Assembly: GCA_050115015.1 (NCBI GenBank) | Contig: JASFRI010000143.1 | Coordinates: forward strand, 1 to 10,036 | From: JASFRI01 sp050115015 | GTDB taxonomy: Bacteria; Acidobacteriota; Polarisedimenticolia; CBDVAL01 | DNA: 10,036 bases | Direction: 5' to 3' | Part shown: positions 1 to 6,589 of the stretch, piece after piece | How positions within the stretch are numbered: the stretch's first letter is position 1 | How the letters are laid out: every line of letters begins with the position of its first letter | Notes under the pieces: generated by a model | What the model was told of the DNA's origin: nothing | Database searches by the model: none | The model's input: only the letters and a program-made list of their open reading frames with translations | Position numbers and translations under genes: made by a program

Positions 1-389
1 TCCGCCCGGTGCAGCACCTCGACCTTCTCCCCCAGGGGGACCTCGCCGGGAGGCCGGAGCACCGGGGGCGGCGTCCCGCCGCGGGAGGGCCGGAACGGGG
101 CCGCCTGCGAGGGCGCCGCCCCGTGCCGGGACGCGGTCAGCCGATCCGCGGCCTCCTCCAGTCCCGACACGTCCGCGCGGTTCGTGCTGGCGAACAGCGT
201 CCGGTCGCCGTCCACCAGCCGCAGGGCCGCCCCGCGATCGTGGCCGGCGATCACCTCCTCGATGCGGCCATCGTCCAGGTGGATCGCCGTGCCGACCCGC
301 TCCTCGAGGTAGACCTCCGCGTGGTCGCCGCCCCCGGCGAGCATGCGGTCCAGGATCTGCCGGGCGGCCCCGGGCTCGAGCATCGTCAT
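1..389 (-). CDS. tldD: TldD/PmbA-family metalloprotease, N-terminal part (runs off the left edge)
   Basis: The first 129 codons of a leftward gene are visible; the rest lies beyond base 1. The product begins MTMLEPGAARQILDRMLAGG and continues with the pattern of the TldD/PmbA N-terminal domain: DHAEVYLEERVGTAIHLDDG, then RIEEVIAGHDRGAALRLVDG, then a segment reading TLFASTNRADVSGLEEAADR. Family knowledge: TldD and PmbA (TldE) form a cytoplasmic zinc protease that degrades unfolded peptides and matures modified peptides such as microcins. The zinc-binding HExxxH motif sits further downstream and cannot be checked here. The start is the ATG at 389-387, supported by a GGAGG box about six bases upstream; an in-frame ATG at 383 is the alternative. 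After about residue 75 the sequence is rich in Ala, Pro and Gly, as in a loose linker. The assignment rests on the N-terminal domain alone, so TldD versus PmbA is not settled. Confidence 0.8.
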   Translation of the reverse strand, partial: MTMLEPGAARQILDRMLAGGGDHAEVYLEERVGTAIHLDDGRIEEVIAGHDRGAALRLVDGDRTLFASTNRADVSGLEEAADRLTASRHGAAPSQAAPFRPSRGGTPPPVLRPPGEVPLGEKVEVLHRA

Positions 390-430
390 GGGCTCCCTCC
401 GCCGGCGGCCGGCGCGGCCGCGGCGGCCCG

Positions 431-476
431 ATTCTAACCCTTCATCGGCACCCTGCGGCGATCGCTGGGGTAGAAT
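431..476. promoter_or_regulatory. Inverted TAGAAT pair between divergent genes, possible divergent -10 boxes or operator
   Basis: ATTCTAACCC at 431-440 and GGGGTAGAAT at 467-476 form an inverted repeat matching at 9 of 10 positions with 26 bases between the arms. Each arm reads TAGAAT outward, a fair sigma-70-type -10 hexamer. One points toward the TldD-family start (42 bases downstream), the other toward the small frame at 508 and the phosphoesterase at 766. I see no convincing -35 hexamer 16-18 bases upstream of either, so these could be weak promoters, an operator, or chance. Confidence 0.3.
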
Positions 477-507
477 CTGCAGCGGGGCGGCACGATACGT
501 CGGGCTC

Positions 508-714
508 ATGCATGCGACGGGACACGTTCTCCCGCTGGCCCTGGTACTCGACCCTCGCCGGGCGCGCATCCTGATCCCCGTCGTCCTCGGCGCCCTGAGC
601 TCCGTCCCGGTGTCGGCCAGGCTCGTGCGCCGAATCCTCGATCACGTCATGAAGCAGACCGTCGCGGCGCTGACCATCGGGATGGGGTTGCCGACCCTGC
701 CGAAGACGCTCTGA
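508..714 (+). CDS. Small hypothetical protein (68 aa), doubtful
   Basis: I do not recognise this protein. An ATG at 508 opens a frame of 68 codons that closes at TGA 712-714, 51 bases before the phosphoesterase start and in the same direction. In favour: roughly nine in ten third codon positions are G or C, as in the real genes here, and the sequence has a hydrophobic stretch (residues about 24-40, ARILIPVVLGALSSVPV) followed by a basic segment (RLVRRILDHVMKQ), which looks protein-like. Against: no clear Shine-Dalgarno box before 508, no recognised motif, and long open frames are common by chance at this G+C content. It could be a genuine small, perhaps membrane-associated, protein or a gene remnant. 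Without it, the whole 390-765 stretch has no gene and only the TAGAAT inverted pair. Confidence 0.3.
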   Translation: MHATGHVLPLALVLDPRRARILIPVVLGALSSVPVSARLVRRILDHVMKQTVAALTIGMGLPTLPKTL

Positions 715-765
715 TCCGCGACGTTCGCACGGAATAGCTGCTAACATCCACGCGAGAGGAGCACC

Positions 766-1629
766 ATGGACTGTCTGTTCGCCTCGGATCTCCACGGGGA
801 CCCGGACCGCTACCGGCTGCTGCTGCAGGCCGTCCGCCGCCGACGCCCCGGGGCCCTGTTCCTGGGCGGCGATCTGCTGCCGCACGCCGGCCTCGCGTGG
901 TCCGGGGATTCCGGAAACGAGGGGTTCCTGCTGGGGGAGCTCGCACCCGCGCTGGAAGCGCTTCGCCGTGACCTCGGCGACTCGTATCCCGCCATCATCG
1001 TGATCCTGGGAAACGACGACCCGCGTGCGGTGGAGGAAGACGTCCTGGAGGTCGAGCGGCGCGGGTTGTGGACCTACGCGCACGATCGACGGGTGTCGCT
1101 GCGGGGTTACGACGTGTTCGGCTACGCCTTCGTCCCGCCCACCCCCTTTCAGCTCAAGGACTGGGAACGCTACGACGTCTCGCGGTACGTCGATCCGGGG
1201 TGCGTCCCCCCCGAGGAGGGCCGCCGCAGCGTCCCCATGCCGGAACGGGAGATCCGCCACGCCACGATCCAGCAGGACCTCTCCCGCCTGACGTCTGGCC
1301 ACGATCTGACCCGCGCCGTGCTGCTGTGCCACTCTCCCCCCTACGAGACGCACCTCGATCGGGCCGCACTGGACGGCAAGAAGATCGACCACGTCCCACT
1401 CGACCCGCACGTCGGGAGCATCGCCGTCCGGCGCTTCATCGAGCGGCACCAGCCGCTCCTGAGCCTGCACGGCCACGTGCACGAATCGGCGCGACTCACC
1501 GGCGACTGGCGTGAACGGCTCGGGCGCACCTGGATGTTCGGTGGCGCGCACGACGGCCCCGAACTGTCCCTCATCGCCTTCCGCCTCGACCACCTCGCGG
1601 CCGCCACGCGCCAGTTGCTCCGCGCCTGA
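766..1629 (+). CDS. Calcineurin-like metallophosphoesterase (287 aa)
   Basis: A complete cytoplasmic metallophosphoesterase with no signal peptide or membrane segment. The dinuclear-metal motifs appear in canonical order: DLHG (D8, H10), GGD (D36), GNDD (N83, D84), LLCHSPPYET (H189) and LHGHVHES (H235, H237). The motif spacing and the HVGSIAVRRFIE segment before the last motif resemble the small single-domain phosphoesterases of the COG2129 type, which hydrolyse phosphomono- or diesters; the substrate cannot be read from sequence. The ATG at 766 follows GAGAGGAG at a short spacing, and the reading begins directly with the first beta strand and DLHG, so the N-terminus is complete. It is convergent with the minus-strand operon, stop codons 14 bases apart, so it is probably expressed separately. 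I see no convincing promoter immediately upstream. Confidence 0.9.
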   Translation: MDCLFASDLHGDPDRYRLLLQAVRRRRPGALFLGGDLLPHAGLAWSGDSGNEGFLLGELAPALEALRRDLGDSYPAIIVILGNDDPRAVEEDVLEVERRGLWTYAHDRRVSLRGYDVFGYAFVPPTPFQLKDWERYDVSRYVDPGCVPPEEGRRSVPMPEREIRHATIQQDLSRLTSGHDLTRAVLLCHSPPYETHLDRAALDGKKIDHVPLDPHVGSIAVRRFIERHQPLLSLHGHVHESARLTGDWRERLGRTWMFGGAHDGPELSLIAFRLDHLAAATRQLLRA

Positions 1630-1630
1630 A

Positions 1631-1666
1631 CGGTCCCTGGGATCTACCCGGATGGCCCGGGAACCG
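1631..1666. terminator. Hairpin at the convergent gene ends, terminator-like without a U tract
   Basis: CGGTCCCTGGG (1631-1641) can pair with CCCGGGAACCG (1656-1666) across a 14-base loop: an 11-bp stem with one mismatch and one wobble in the plus-strand transcript. It covers the ends of the two convergent genes, including the last codons of the minus-strand gene. Neither strand has a run of T after the stem, so it is not a classical intrinsic terminator; it may protect 3' ends or be a chance GC-rich palindrome. Confidence 0.3.
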
Positions 1667-4600
1667 CTGCGGTTGCCAGCGCCAGGGGCTGCGCCGCGTC
1701 CGTGATGGCGTCGATCTTGACCGCAAAGCTGGAACGCCGGGCCACGTCCTCATCGGTGACCAGATGGACGTCCAGCAGGCCCTCGCTACGGTAGCCGGTC
1801 CTCAGGTAGTTCACCTCCGCGAGGGAGCGGCTCCAGCCGTCCATCCACAGCAGTAGATCATCCCTCTGGGCATCGGTGCCGGCAAAGTGGACGAGAAGGT
1901 CGAGGTCGCTGCCGGGCCTGGCAGTGCCGTTCTTGGCGCTGCCGAAGACATAGAGGGCTTTCACGCCGAACCGTCGAGGATCGAGGTTCGCGCCGATCCG
2001 TTCCGCCATGCGCATCCGCCACCGCCAGTGCTCGTCGTCGCGGAGCGGCCCCTCGGCCACCTGCAGGGAGCGTTCCGACGCCGGCGACGATGCGGTCGGC
2101 TCGGAGAACACCGCCACCGCCTCGTCCAGGTCGGCGTTCAGCAGGACCCGCAGGACCTTCCCCCGGGTCTCCCGGTCGACATCGATAACCCGGACGATCT
2201 CGGCCAGGCTGGCCAGCTCGGGCACGAGATCCGGCAGGAAGTTGCGGGCACCGCGAAGGAACCTCTCGTTGAACAGGCTGCCCGGCTCGTCGGGGTACAG
2301 CGGGATGTACCGGATGTCCGCCTCCACCAGGTCCTGGAAGAAATGGGTGCCGAAGGAAAGCTCGGGCACGTAGCGGCCCTTCTGCCGGGCGATCTCCAGC
2401 AGCACGGCTGTGTTGTTGATGTCCGAGTAGGCCACGCTGACGCCGAGCCGGATGTCGCCGCGGCTCCCCCACCGCCCCGGCCCCATCAGGATGAAGCGAC
2501 GCTTGGGGAGAAGCTTGTTGAGCCGACCCACCGCCCGTCCCACGTCCTTCAGCGACTGTAGATCCGTCACCGCCGCGTATGCCTCGGGATCCACGTAGAC
2601 CACGTGGGTGACGTCCGGGACCCGCCCGTTGGCGATGAAGCGATTCGCCGAGAACAGGATCTGATCGCGCGGCAGGTCGCGAGGTATCGGCATCGGGGCG
2701 TGCTCGGCCGAGTAGCTCTGCGCCCGGCACTGCACCAGATAGAGGTGCTCCCCGTCGCTGGCGAACTCCAGGTCCACGGGAGTGTGGAGCTTGTCGCGGA
2801 GGAGCTCGAGCACCGCGCGCACCTCCTCGACGAAACCTCCGCCGCAGAGAAGGCCCTCGAAGCTCACGACCAGCTCGTCTCGACCCCAGTCAGGCTCCAG
2901 GGCGGAGGGACGCCGGATCCGGTCACCGTCGACGATCGAGACCACGTCCCGCACCCCCGGGTACCGGTCGCGACATTCGCGGAGGAGATCCCGGACGTCC
3001 ACGGTCTCGAGGGTGTTGGACTCCAGGTCGATCACGTCGGCCTTTCCCGGCGAATAGCGCACGACCTCGTCCGGGCTGGTGTTGACGCGGAGTCCGGGCT
3101 GCCCGGGCGCCAGGAGGAACGGGAAGTCATCGCTGAGGCGGTCCACCGCCCGCGTGCCCAGACCCGGCACCAGTCGCACGAGCCCGTCCTGCCTCCGGAT
3201 CCGCGGTGACCACCGGAACTCGTTATTCGAGAAGGCCACCCCCGCGTACGAGGGGAAGAAGTAGCGGCCGACCCGGCGTCCGACAACCTGCTGGATCATG
3301 ATGGCCATCTCCTCGTGCACATCGAGGAGTCCCCGCTCCGCACGATACTCGATCGGGTCCGGGCTGAAGATCGAGGCGTAGACCTCCGCGATGGCGTCCC
3401 GCAGGGCCGCGAGGCGCTCCCGCTTGGGACCCTGGTTGGCGAGGAACAGGCTTTTGTACTTGCCGGAGAACGTCGCGCCGGATCGGTCCTCCAGCAGGCT
3501 CGAGCTGCGGACGATCAGTGGGACGTCCTCCAGGTCGTCCAGGGCCGCCGCCAGCCCCTGGTCCAGGTCGGGGGGAAAATGGGAGTTCTTGAATAGCTGG
3601 ACGATGTAGGGGTAGTCGCGGCGAATGGTCTCGCTGTCGAGGTACTTGCGGTTATAGAGGTCCTCCAGGCTGTTGTAGTGGATGAACTCCAGCAGCGCGT
3701 CCGACGTGATGTACCAGGTGCGCGGCGACCGGATCCCCCGGATCGCCGGCAGCTCGTCCCGGGCCGACCGGAGGACCTGCATCGCCAGGAACAGCCCGGC
3801 GCTCTTCCCCCCGAGCTTGCCGTGACTGCGTGCCGGATAGAGCATCCGCCGGAGCAGGTCATGGAAATCCTCTACCTTCACGTGGTCCTTGGCGATGTTC
3901 AGGAAGTCGATCTGATCGGTGAAGAGGCGCCGCAGCAGCGATACCTTCAACGACCGCTGGACCGCCCGTGGCAACTCCCCCTCCTGGACCCCGGCGCCGC
4001 GGTAGCGCTCGATGGCCTCCGCGATATCGCTGAGGCTGGAGTGGGCTTTCTCCAGGGAATCGAGCAGGGAGCTCGACTTGTCTTCCTCGATCCAGACCTG
4101 CATGCGGCCGACCATCTCGCCGTCTCCGAGGGTGCGGCTGGCAATCCGGAAGGTCCGCTCGGAGATGTCGCGGTCCAGGTCGCCCTCTCGACGCCTTTGC
4201 GGTCGGTTCTCGTCGAGCAACGGCGCGGCGCCGGCGGTCGAGGCCGGGTTGAACTCCTGGAGCAGCTGGTCCGCGTCGCGGACACCGGACCAGCAGAGGA
4301 AGTTGATCATCTTCCGGGTCAGCCGGGCGAGCAACTTCGGATCCGTACGTCGCAGGAAGTCCAGGATCACGCGCCAGTCGGCGCCGACGCCCGCGGTGAT
4401 ACGCTCCTCGGTGGTCTTCCAGCGCTCGTGGGCGAGGCGCAGGCGCCGCTGGAGCAGGAAGAGGCCAATCCGGTCCGCGATCGCGTCGATCAGCCGGCGC
4501 TCCTCCTTGAGGAAGGGTCCCTCGTCGGCGGAGGGCCGGTGCTCGGTATAGAAGACCGTGACCCGGCCCGCCGGCTCCCCCTGGACGACGATGGGCGCCG

Positions 4601-4844
4601 CCTGGGACCAGGGGCTCTCCGCCGCCTCGTCCGGGGGAATCCGCTGCCCCTCGATCAGGATCGTCGCCCGGCACACCTCGGGATACTGCCAGCCGGCCGG
4701 AAGTACCCGGATGATCGACCTCGAAACCTGCTCCACGGGGGCGTCCGGGTCGCTGAGGATCTCGTCCACCTCGTACAGGCAGTTGAGCTCCTTTGCTCGC
4801 TCCTGCAGCGCCTGGAGGAGACGGCGTGTCGGATCGTCGCTCAT
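1644..4844 (-). CDS. Sensor-like domain / PPDK_N ATP-grasp / nucleotidyltransferase fusion protein (1066 aa)
   Basis: A large soluble multidomain protein. Residues about 12-135 (ELNCLYEVDEILS... WQYPE) match the GAF-like module found at the front of many sensor kinases. Residues about 150-330 form a mostly helical linker. Residues about 340-710 are a PEP synthase/PPDK N-terminal ATP-grasp: GGKSAGLF 345-352, RSSSLLED 446-453, SGKYKS 460-465, QQVVG 518-522, DLEFA 691-695, LYLVQCRAQ 701-709. Residues about 730-850 carry a block also found in the upstream protein (GPGRWGSRGD 788-797, GTHFFQDL 832-839). Residues about 955-1036 are a minimal Pol-beta-type nucleotidyltransferase, with GSAKNGTARPGSDLDLLV at 968-985 (D980, D982) and a likely third acid at D1025. 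There is no phosphohistidine swivel domain and no PEP/pyruvate barrel, so it should not make PEP. The ATG at 4844 has GGAGG four bases upstream and overlaps the previous stop as ATGA. The function is unknown; a regulatory nucleotidyl or phosphoryl transfer role is inference. Confidence 0.85.
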   Translation of the reverse strand: MSDDPTRRLLQALQERAKELNCLYEVDEILSDPDAPVEQVSRSIIRVLPAGWQYPEVCRATILIEGQRIPPDEAAESPWSQAAPIVVQGEPAGRVTVFYTEHRPSADEGPFLKEERRLIDAIADRIGLFLLQRRLRLAHERWKTTEERITAGVGADWRVILDFLRRTDPKLLARLTRKMINFLCWSGVRDADQLLQEFNPASTAGAAPLLDENRPQRRREGDLDRDISERTFRIASRTLGDGEMVGRMQVWIEEDKSSSLLDSLEKAHSSLSDIAEAIERYRGAGVQEGELPRAVQRSLKVSLLRRLFTDQIDFLNIAKDHVKVEDFHDLLRRMLYPARSHGKLGGKSAGLFLAMQVLRSARDELPAIRGIRSPRTWYITSDALLEFIHYNSLEDLYNRKYLDSETIRRDYPYIVQLFKNSHFPPDLDQGLAAALDDLEDVPLIVRSSSLLEDRSGATFSGKYKSLFLANQGPKRERLAALRDAIAEVYASIFSPDPIEYRAERGLLDVHEEMAIMIQQVVGRRVGRYFFPSYAGVAFSNNEFRWSPRIRRQDGLVRLVPGLGTRAVDRLSDDFPFLLAPGQPGLRVNTSPDEVVRYSPGKADVIDLESNTLETVDVRDLLRECRDRYPGVRDVVSIVDGDRIRRPSALEPDWGRDELVVSFEGLLCGGGFVEEVRAVLELLRDKLHTPVDLEFASDGEHLYLVQCRAQSYSAEHAPMPIPRDLPRDQILFSANRFIANGRVPDVTHVVYVDPEAYAAVTDLQSLKDVGRAVGRLNKLLPKRRFILMGPGRWGSRGDIRLGVSVAYSDINNTAVLLEIARQKGRYVPELSFGTHFFQDLVEADIRYIPLYPDEPGSLFNERFLRGARNFLPDLVPELASLAEIVRVIDVDRETRGKVLRVLLNADLDEAVAVFSEPTASSPASERSLQVAEGPLRDDEHWRWRMRMAERIGANLDPRRFGVKALYVFGSAKNGTARPGSDLDLLVHFAGTDAQRDDLLLWMDGWSRSLAEVNYLRTGYRSEGLLDVHLVTDEDVARRSSFAVKIDAITDAAQPLALATAAVPGPSG

Positions 4845-6589
4845 GTCCCCTCCAGCCGGATCACGCCGATGCCGCGGCGTCCGTCCACCTTCACCAGGAG
4901 GGGCCGGTCGAGGTGGACCAGCCGGACGTATTCCAGGTCGGTGCACGGAGACATACGTCCGAGCCGCTCCCAGTCGATCGACGGGGCCGCTTCGTGGTGG
5001 ACGTGGAGGTACGGGACCCGGAAGGCCGCGAGGTTGTGGAAGAAATGGGAGCCCTGACTGGGCTCGACGTTCAGGCTCGGGAGAGTGGCCTCGACGATCA
5101 CCGCCGCGCCGGCGATCTGGGACCACACGACGGGAATACCCAGCCAGGGATCGGCGCTTCCCCAGCGCCCGAAGCCGATCAGCAGGTAGGGACGTGCGGC
5201 ATCGGCGAGCTCCCGGTTGAGCCGTTCGATCTCCCCCGCGATGGCCCGCGTGTGGTGTGTCTTGAATGTATCGGGCTTCACGTACACGATGTCCCGGATC
5301 TCGTCCCGCGCTCCGTTCCCCATCGCCTTGTGCGACGCCAGTAGGACGTCGGGGGCGACAAGCTCGGCGGGAGTGATTTCGATCGCCTCCTCGGGCCCTA
5401 CCATGGGACGAACCTGGAGCAATCCAAGGCGCACGCGGTCCGTTCGCGAGCGCGGCAGCACCATGGCGAACTCCAGCTCCACCGGACCCCCCAGGGCGTC
5501 CTCGCACGATCGCAGTACATCCCGCAGCAGGTCCGCCACCGGGTACTCCTGGAGCAGGAGGAGCGGTGCGAAGGTGATGGCGCGTGGACCGTTGCGGCCA
5601 GTTCCGGGAGTCAGCCGGTCCGAGGCCGGATCGTAGGTCGAGGCAACAAGGTCCAGCGTGCCATCGAGCTCCGCCTCGTGGAGATCCTCCTCGACGAGGA
5701 ACTCCGTCTCCGTCATCGGGCTGTAGGTGGGGGGCTTGCCCATGTTCACCGCCCAGAACCGGGTCTGGGTGCCGCGCAGCAGGTCCGCCGCGGAGGCGAA
5801 GGGCGGGCCGATCCGGGGGCTCGCCGGCGAATAGCTCCAGGTCACCCCCCCGTCCACGATGGTCTTCCCCAGCCCGAGCGCCAGGTGGACGATCCCATCC
5901 TCCGGCCGGACCCTCCCGACCGGGAAGAAGTTGAACGAGCGCGCGACACCGGAGACGTGCGGATAGAAGCGATTGCCGTGGCGTGCCCCCACCACCTCCT
6001 GGAGGACCACGGCCATCCGCTCCTCCTGCTCCTGCAGTCCCGCGGCCCGGCGATAGGCGCGGGCGGACTCGAGGAACGTGGAGGCGAAGACGAACTTGAC
6101 CGCGTCCACGAGACGGCCGAAGCGGGTGTCCCGCTCCGGCTGGTGATTCGGGATCATCTTGGTCTCGTAGACGCCGGCCAGGGGTCGGTCGAGGGCATCC
6201 TCCAGGAGGCTCGAGGAGCGTACCGCCAGCGGCTGCCGCAGTTCGTCGACGAGGGCCTTCAGATCGCCCACGATCTCCACCGGGAGGGATGCTTGGAGGA
6301 AGGCGTGGGTGATCCTCTCGTCCGTTTGCCCCGAGAGGGCCGTCTCGCGCAGCGCGTTGCGCTCGAGGAACGCGTCGAATGCGGACGTGGTGAGAACGCA
6401 CATGGCCGGGATGTCGACCTCGGCCCAGGGATGGCGGGAGGCGTCGAGCCGCTCCGCGATGATCTGCTGCAGCCGGGCCAGTCCGCGGGCCTTCCCGCCG
6501 ATCTCTCCCCGGCCGATCCGGGTGAGCCGGTCCTCCGCCCCGAGGAAGCGTCGGCGAAACCGCGGCGGCGGCTCGAAGCTCACACCCAT
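4841..6589 (-). CDS. PEP/pyruvate-binding (PPDK_N) domain protein without catalytic His and PEP domains (582 aa)
   Basis: A soluble protein with the ATP-grasp nucleotide-binding domain of PEP synthase and pyruvate phosphate dikinase. Visible motifs are IGGKARGLARL (30-40), RSSSLLED (124-131), GVYETK (139-144), VLQEVVG (195-201), a GLGKTIVDGG segment (239-248), ELEFA (371-375) and LLQVRP (390-395). Residues about 420-530 form the C-terminal block shared with the downstream protein: MGNG, DIVYVKPD, IGFGRWGSADPWLG, WSQI and SQGSHFF (511-517). Full-length PPDK or PEP synthase is about 800-900 aa and has a TSHA-type phosphohistidine domain and a TIM barrel; both are absent, so classical PEP synthesis is not expected. 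I prefer the ATG at 6589, which overlaps the gdhA stop by ten bases; a GTG at 6604 would add five residues and has no better ribosome site. The next gene starts in its stop codon (ATGA), indicating coupling. Its ligand and role are unknown. Confidence 0.85.
   Translation of the reverse strand: MGVSFEPPPRFRRRFLGAEDRLTRIGRGEIGGKARGLARLQQIIAERLDASRHPWAEVDIPAMCVLTTSAFDAFLERNALRETALSGQTDERITHAFLQASLPVEIVGDLKALVDELRQPLAVRSSSLLEDALDRPLAGVYETKMIPNHQPERDTRFGRLVDAVKFVFASTFLESARAYRRAAGLQEQEERMAVVLQEVVGARHGNRFYPHVSGVARSFNFFPVGRVRPEDGIVHLALGLGKTIVDGGVTWSYSPASPRIGPPFASAADLLRGTQTRFWAVNMGKPPTYSPMTETEFLVEEDLHEAELDGTLDLVASTYDPASDRLTPGTGRNGPRAITFAPLLLLQEYPVADLLRDVLRSCEDALGGPVELEFAMVLPRSRTDRVRLGLLQVRPMVGPEEAIEITPAELVAPDVLLASHKAMGNGARDEIRDIVYVKPDTFKTHHTRAIAGEIERLNRELADAARPYLLIGFGRWGSADPWLGIPVVWSQIAGAAVIVEATLPSLNVEPSQGSHFFHNLAAFRVPYLHVHHEAAPSIDWERLGRMSPCTDLEYVRLVHLDRPLLVKVDGRRGIGVIRLEGT

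Noticed and set aside
724..747. TTCGCA and TAACAT as a promoter for the phosphoesterase gene
   Set aside because: The hexamers are only 12 bases apart, too close for a sigma-70 promoter.
442..1593. A 383-aa open frame antisense to the phosphoesterase
   Set aside because: It is codon-aligned with the phosphoesterase on the other strand, shows no known motif, and is the usual high-GC shadow of a real gene.
1644..1980. Nucleotidyltransferase as part of an MNT/HEPN toxin-antitoxin pair
   Set aside because: The domain is fused to a large metabolic-type protein and no HEPN gene lies next to it; the operon context points to metabolism.
3678..5057. A 459-aa plus-strand frame, and a similar one at 5678-6637
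   Set aside because: Both lie opposite the PPDK-like genes, have shadow composition and no recognisable domain, and the minus-strand products are clearly homologous to known families.
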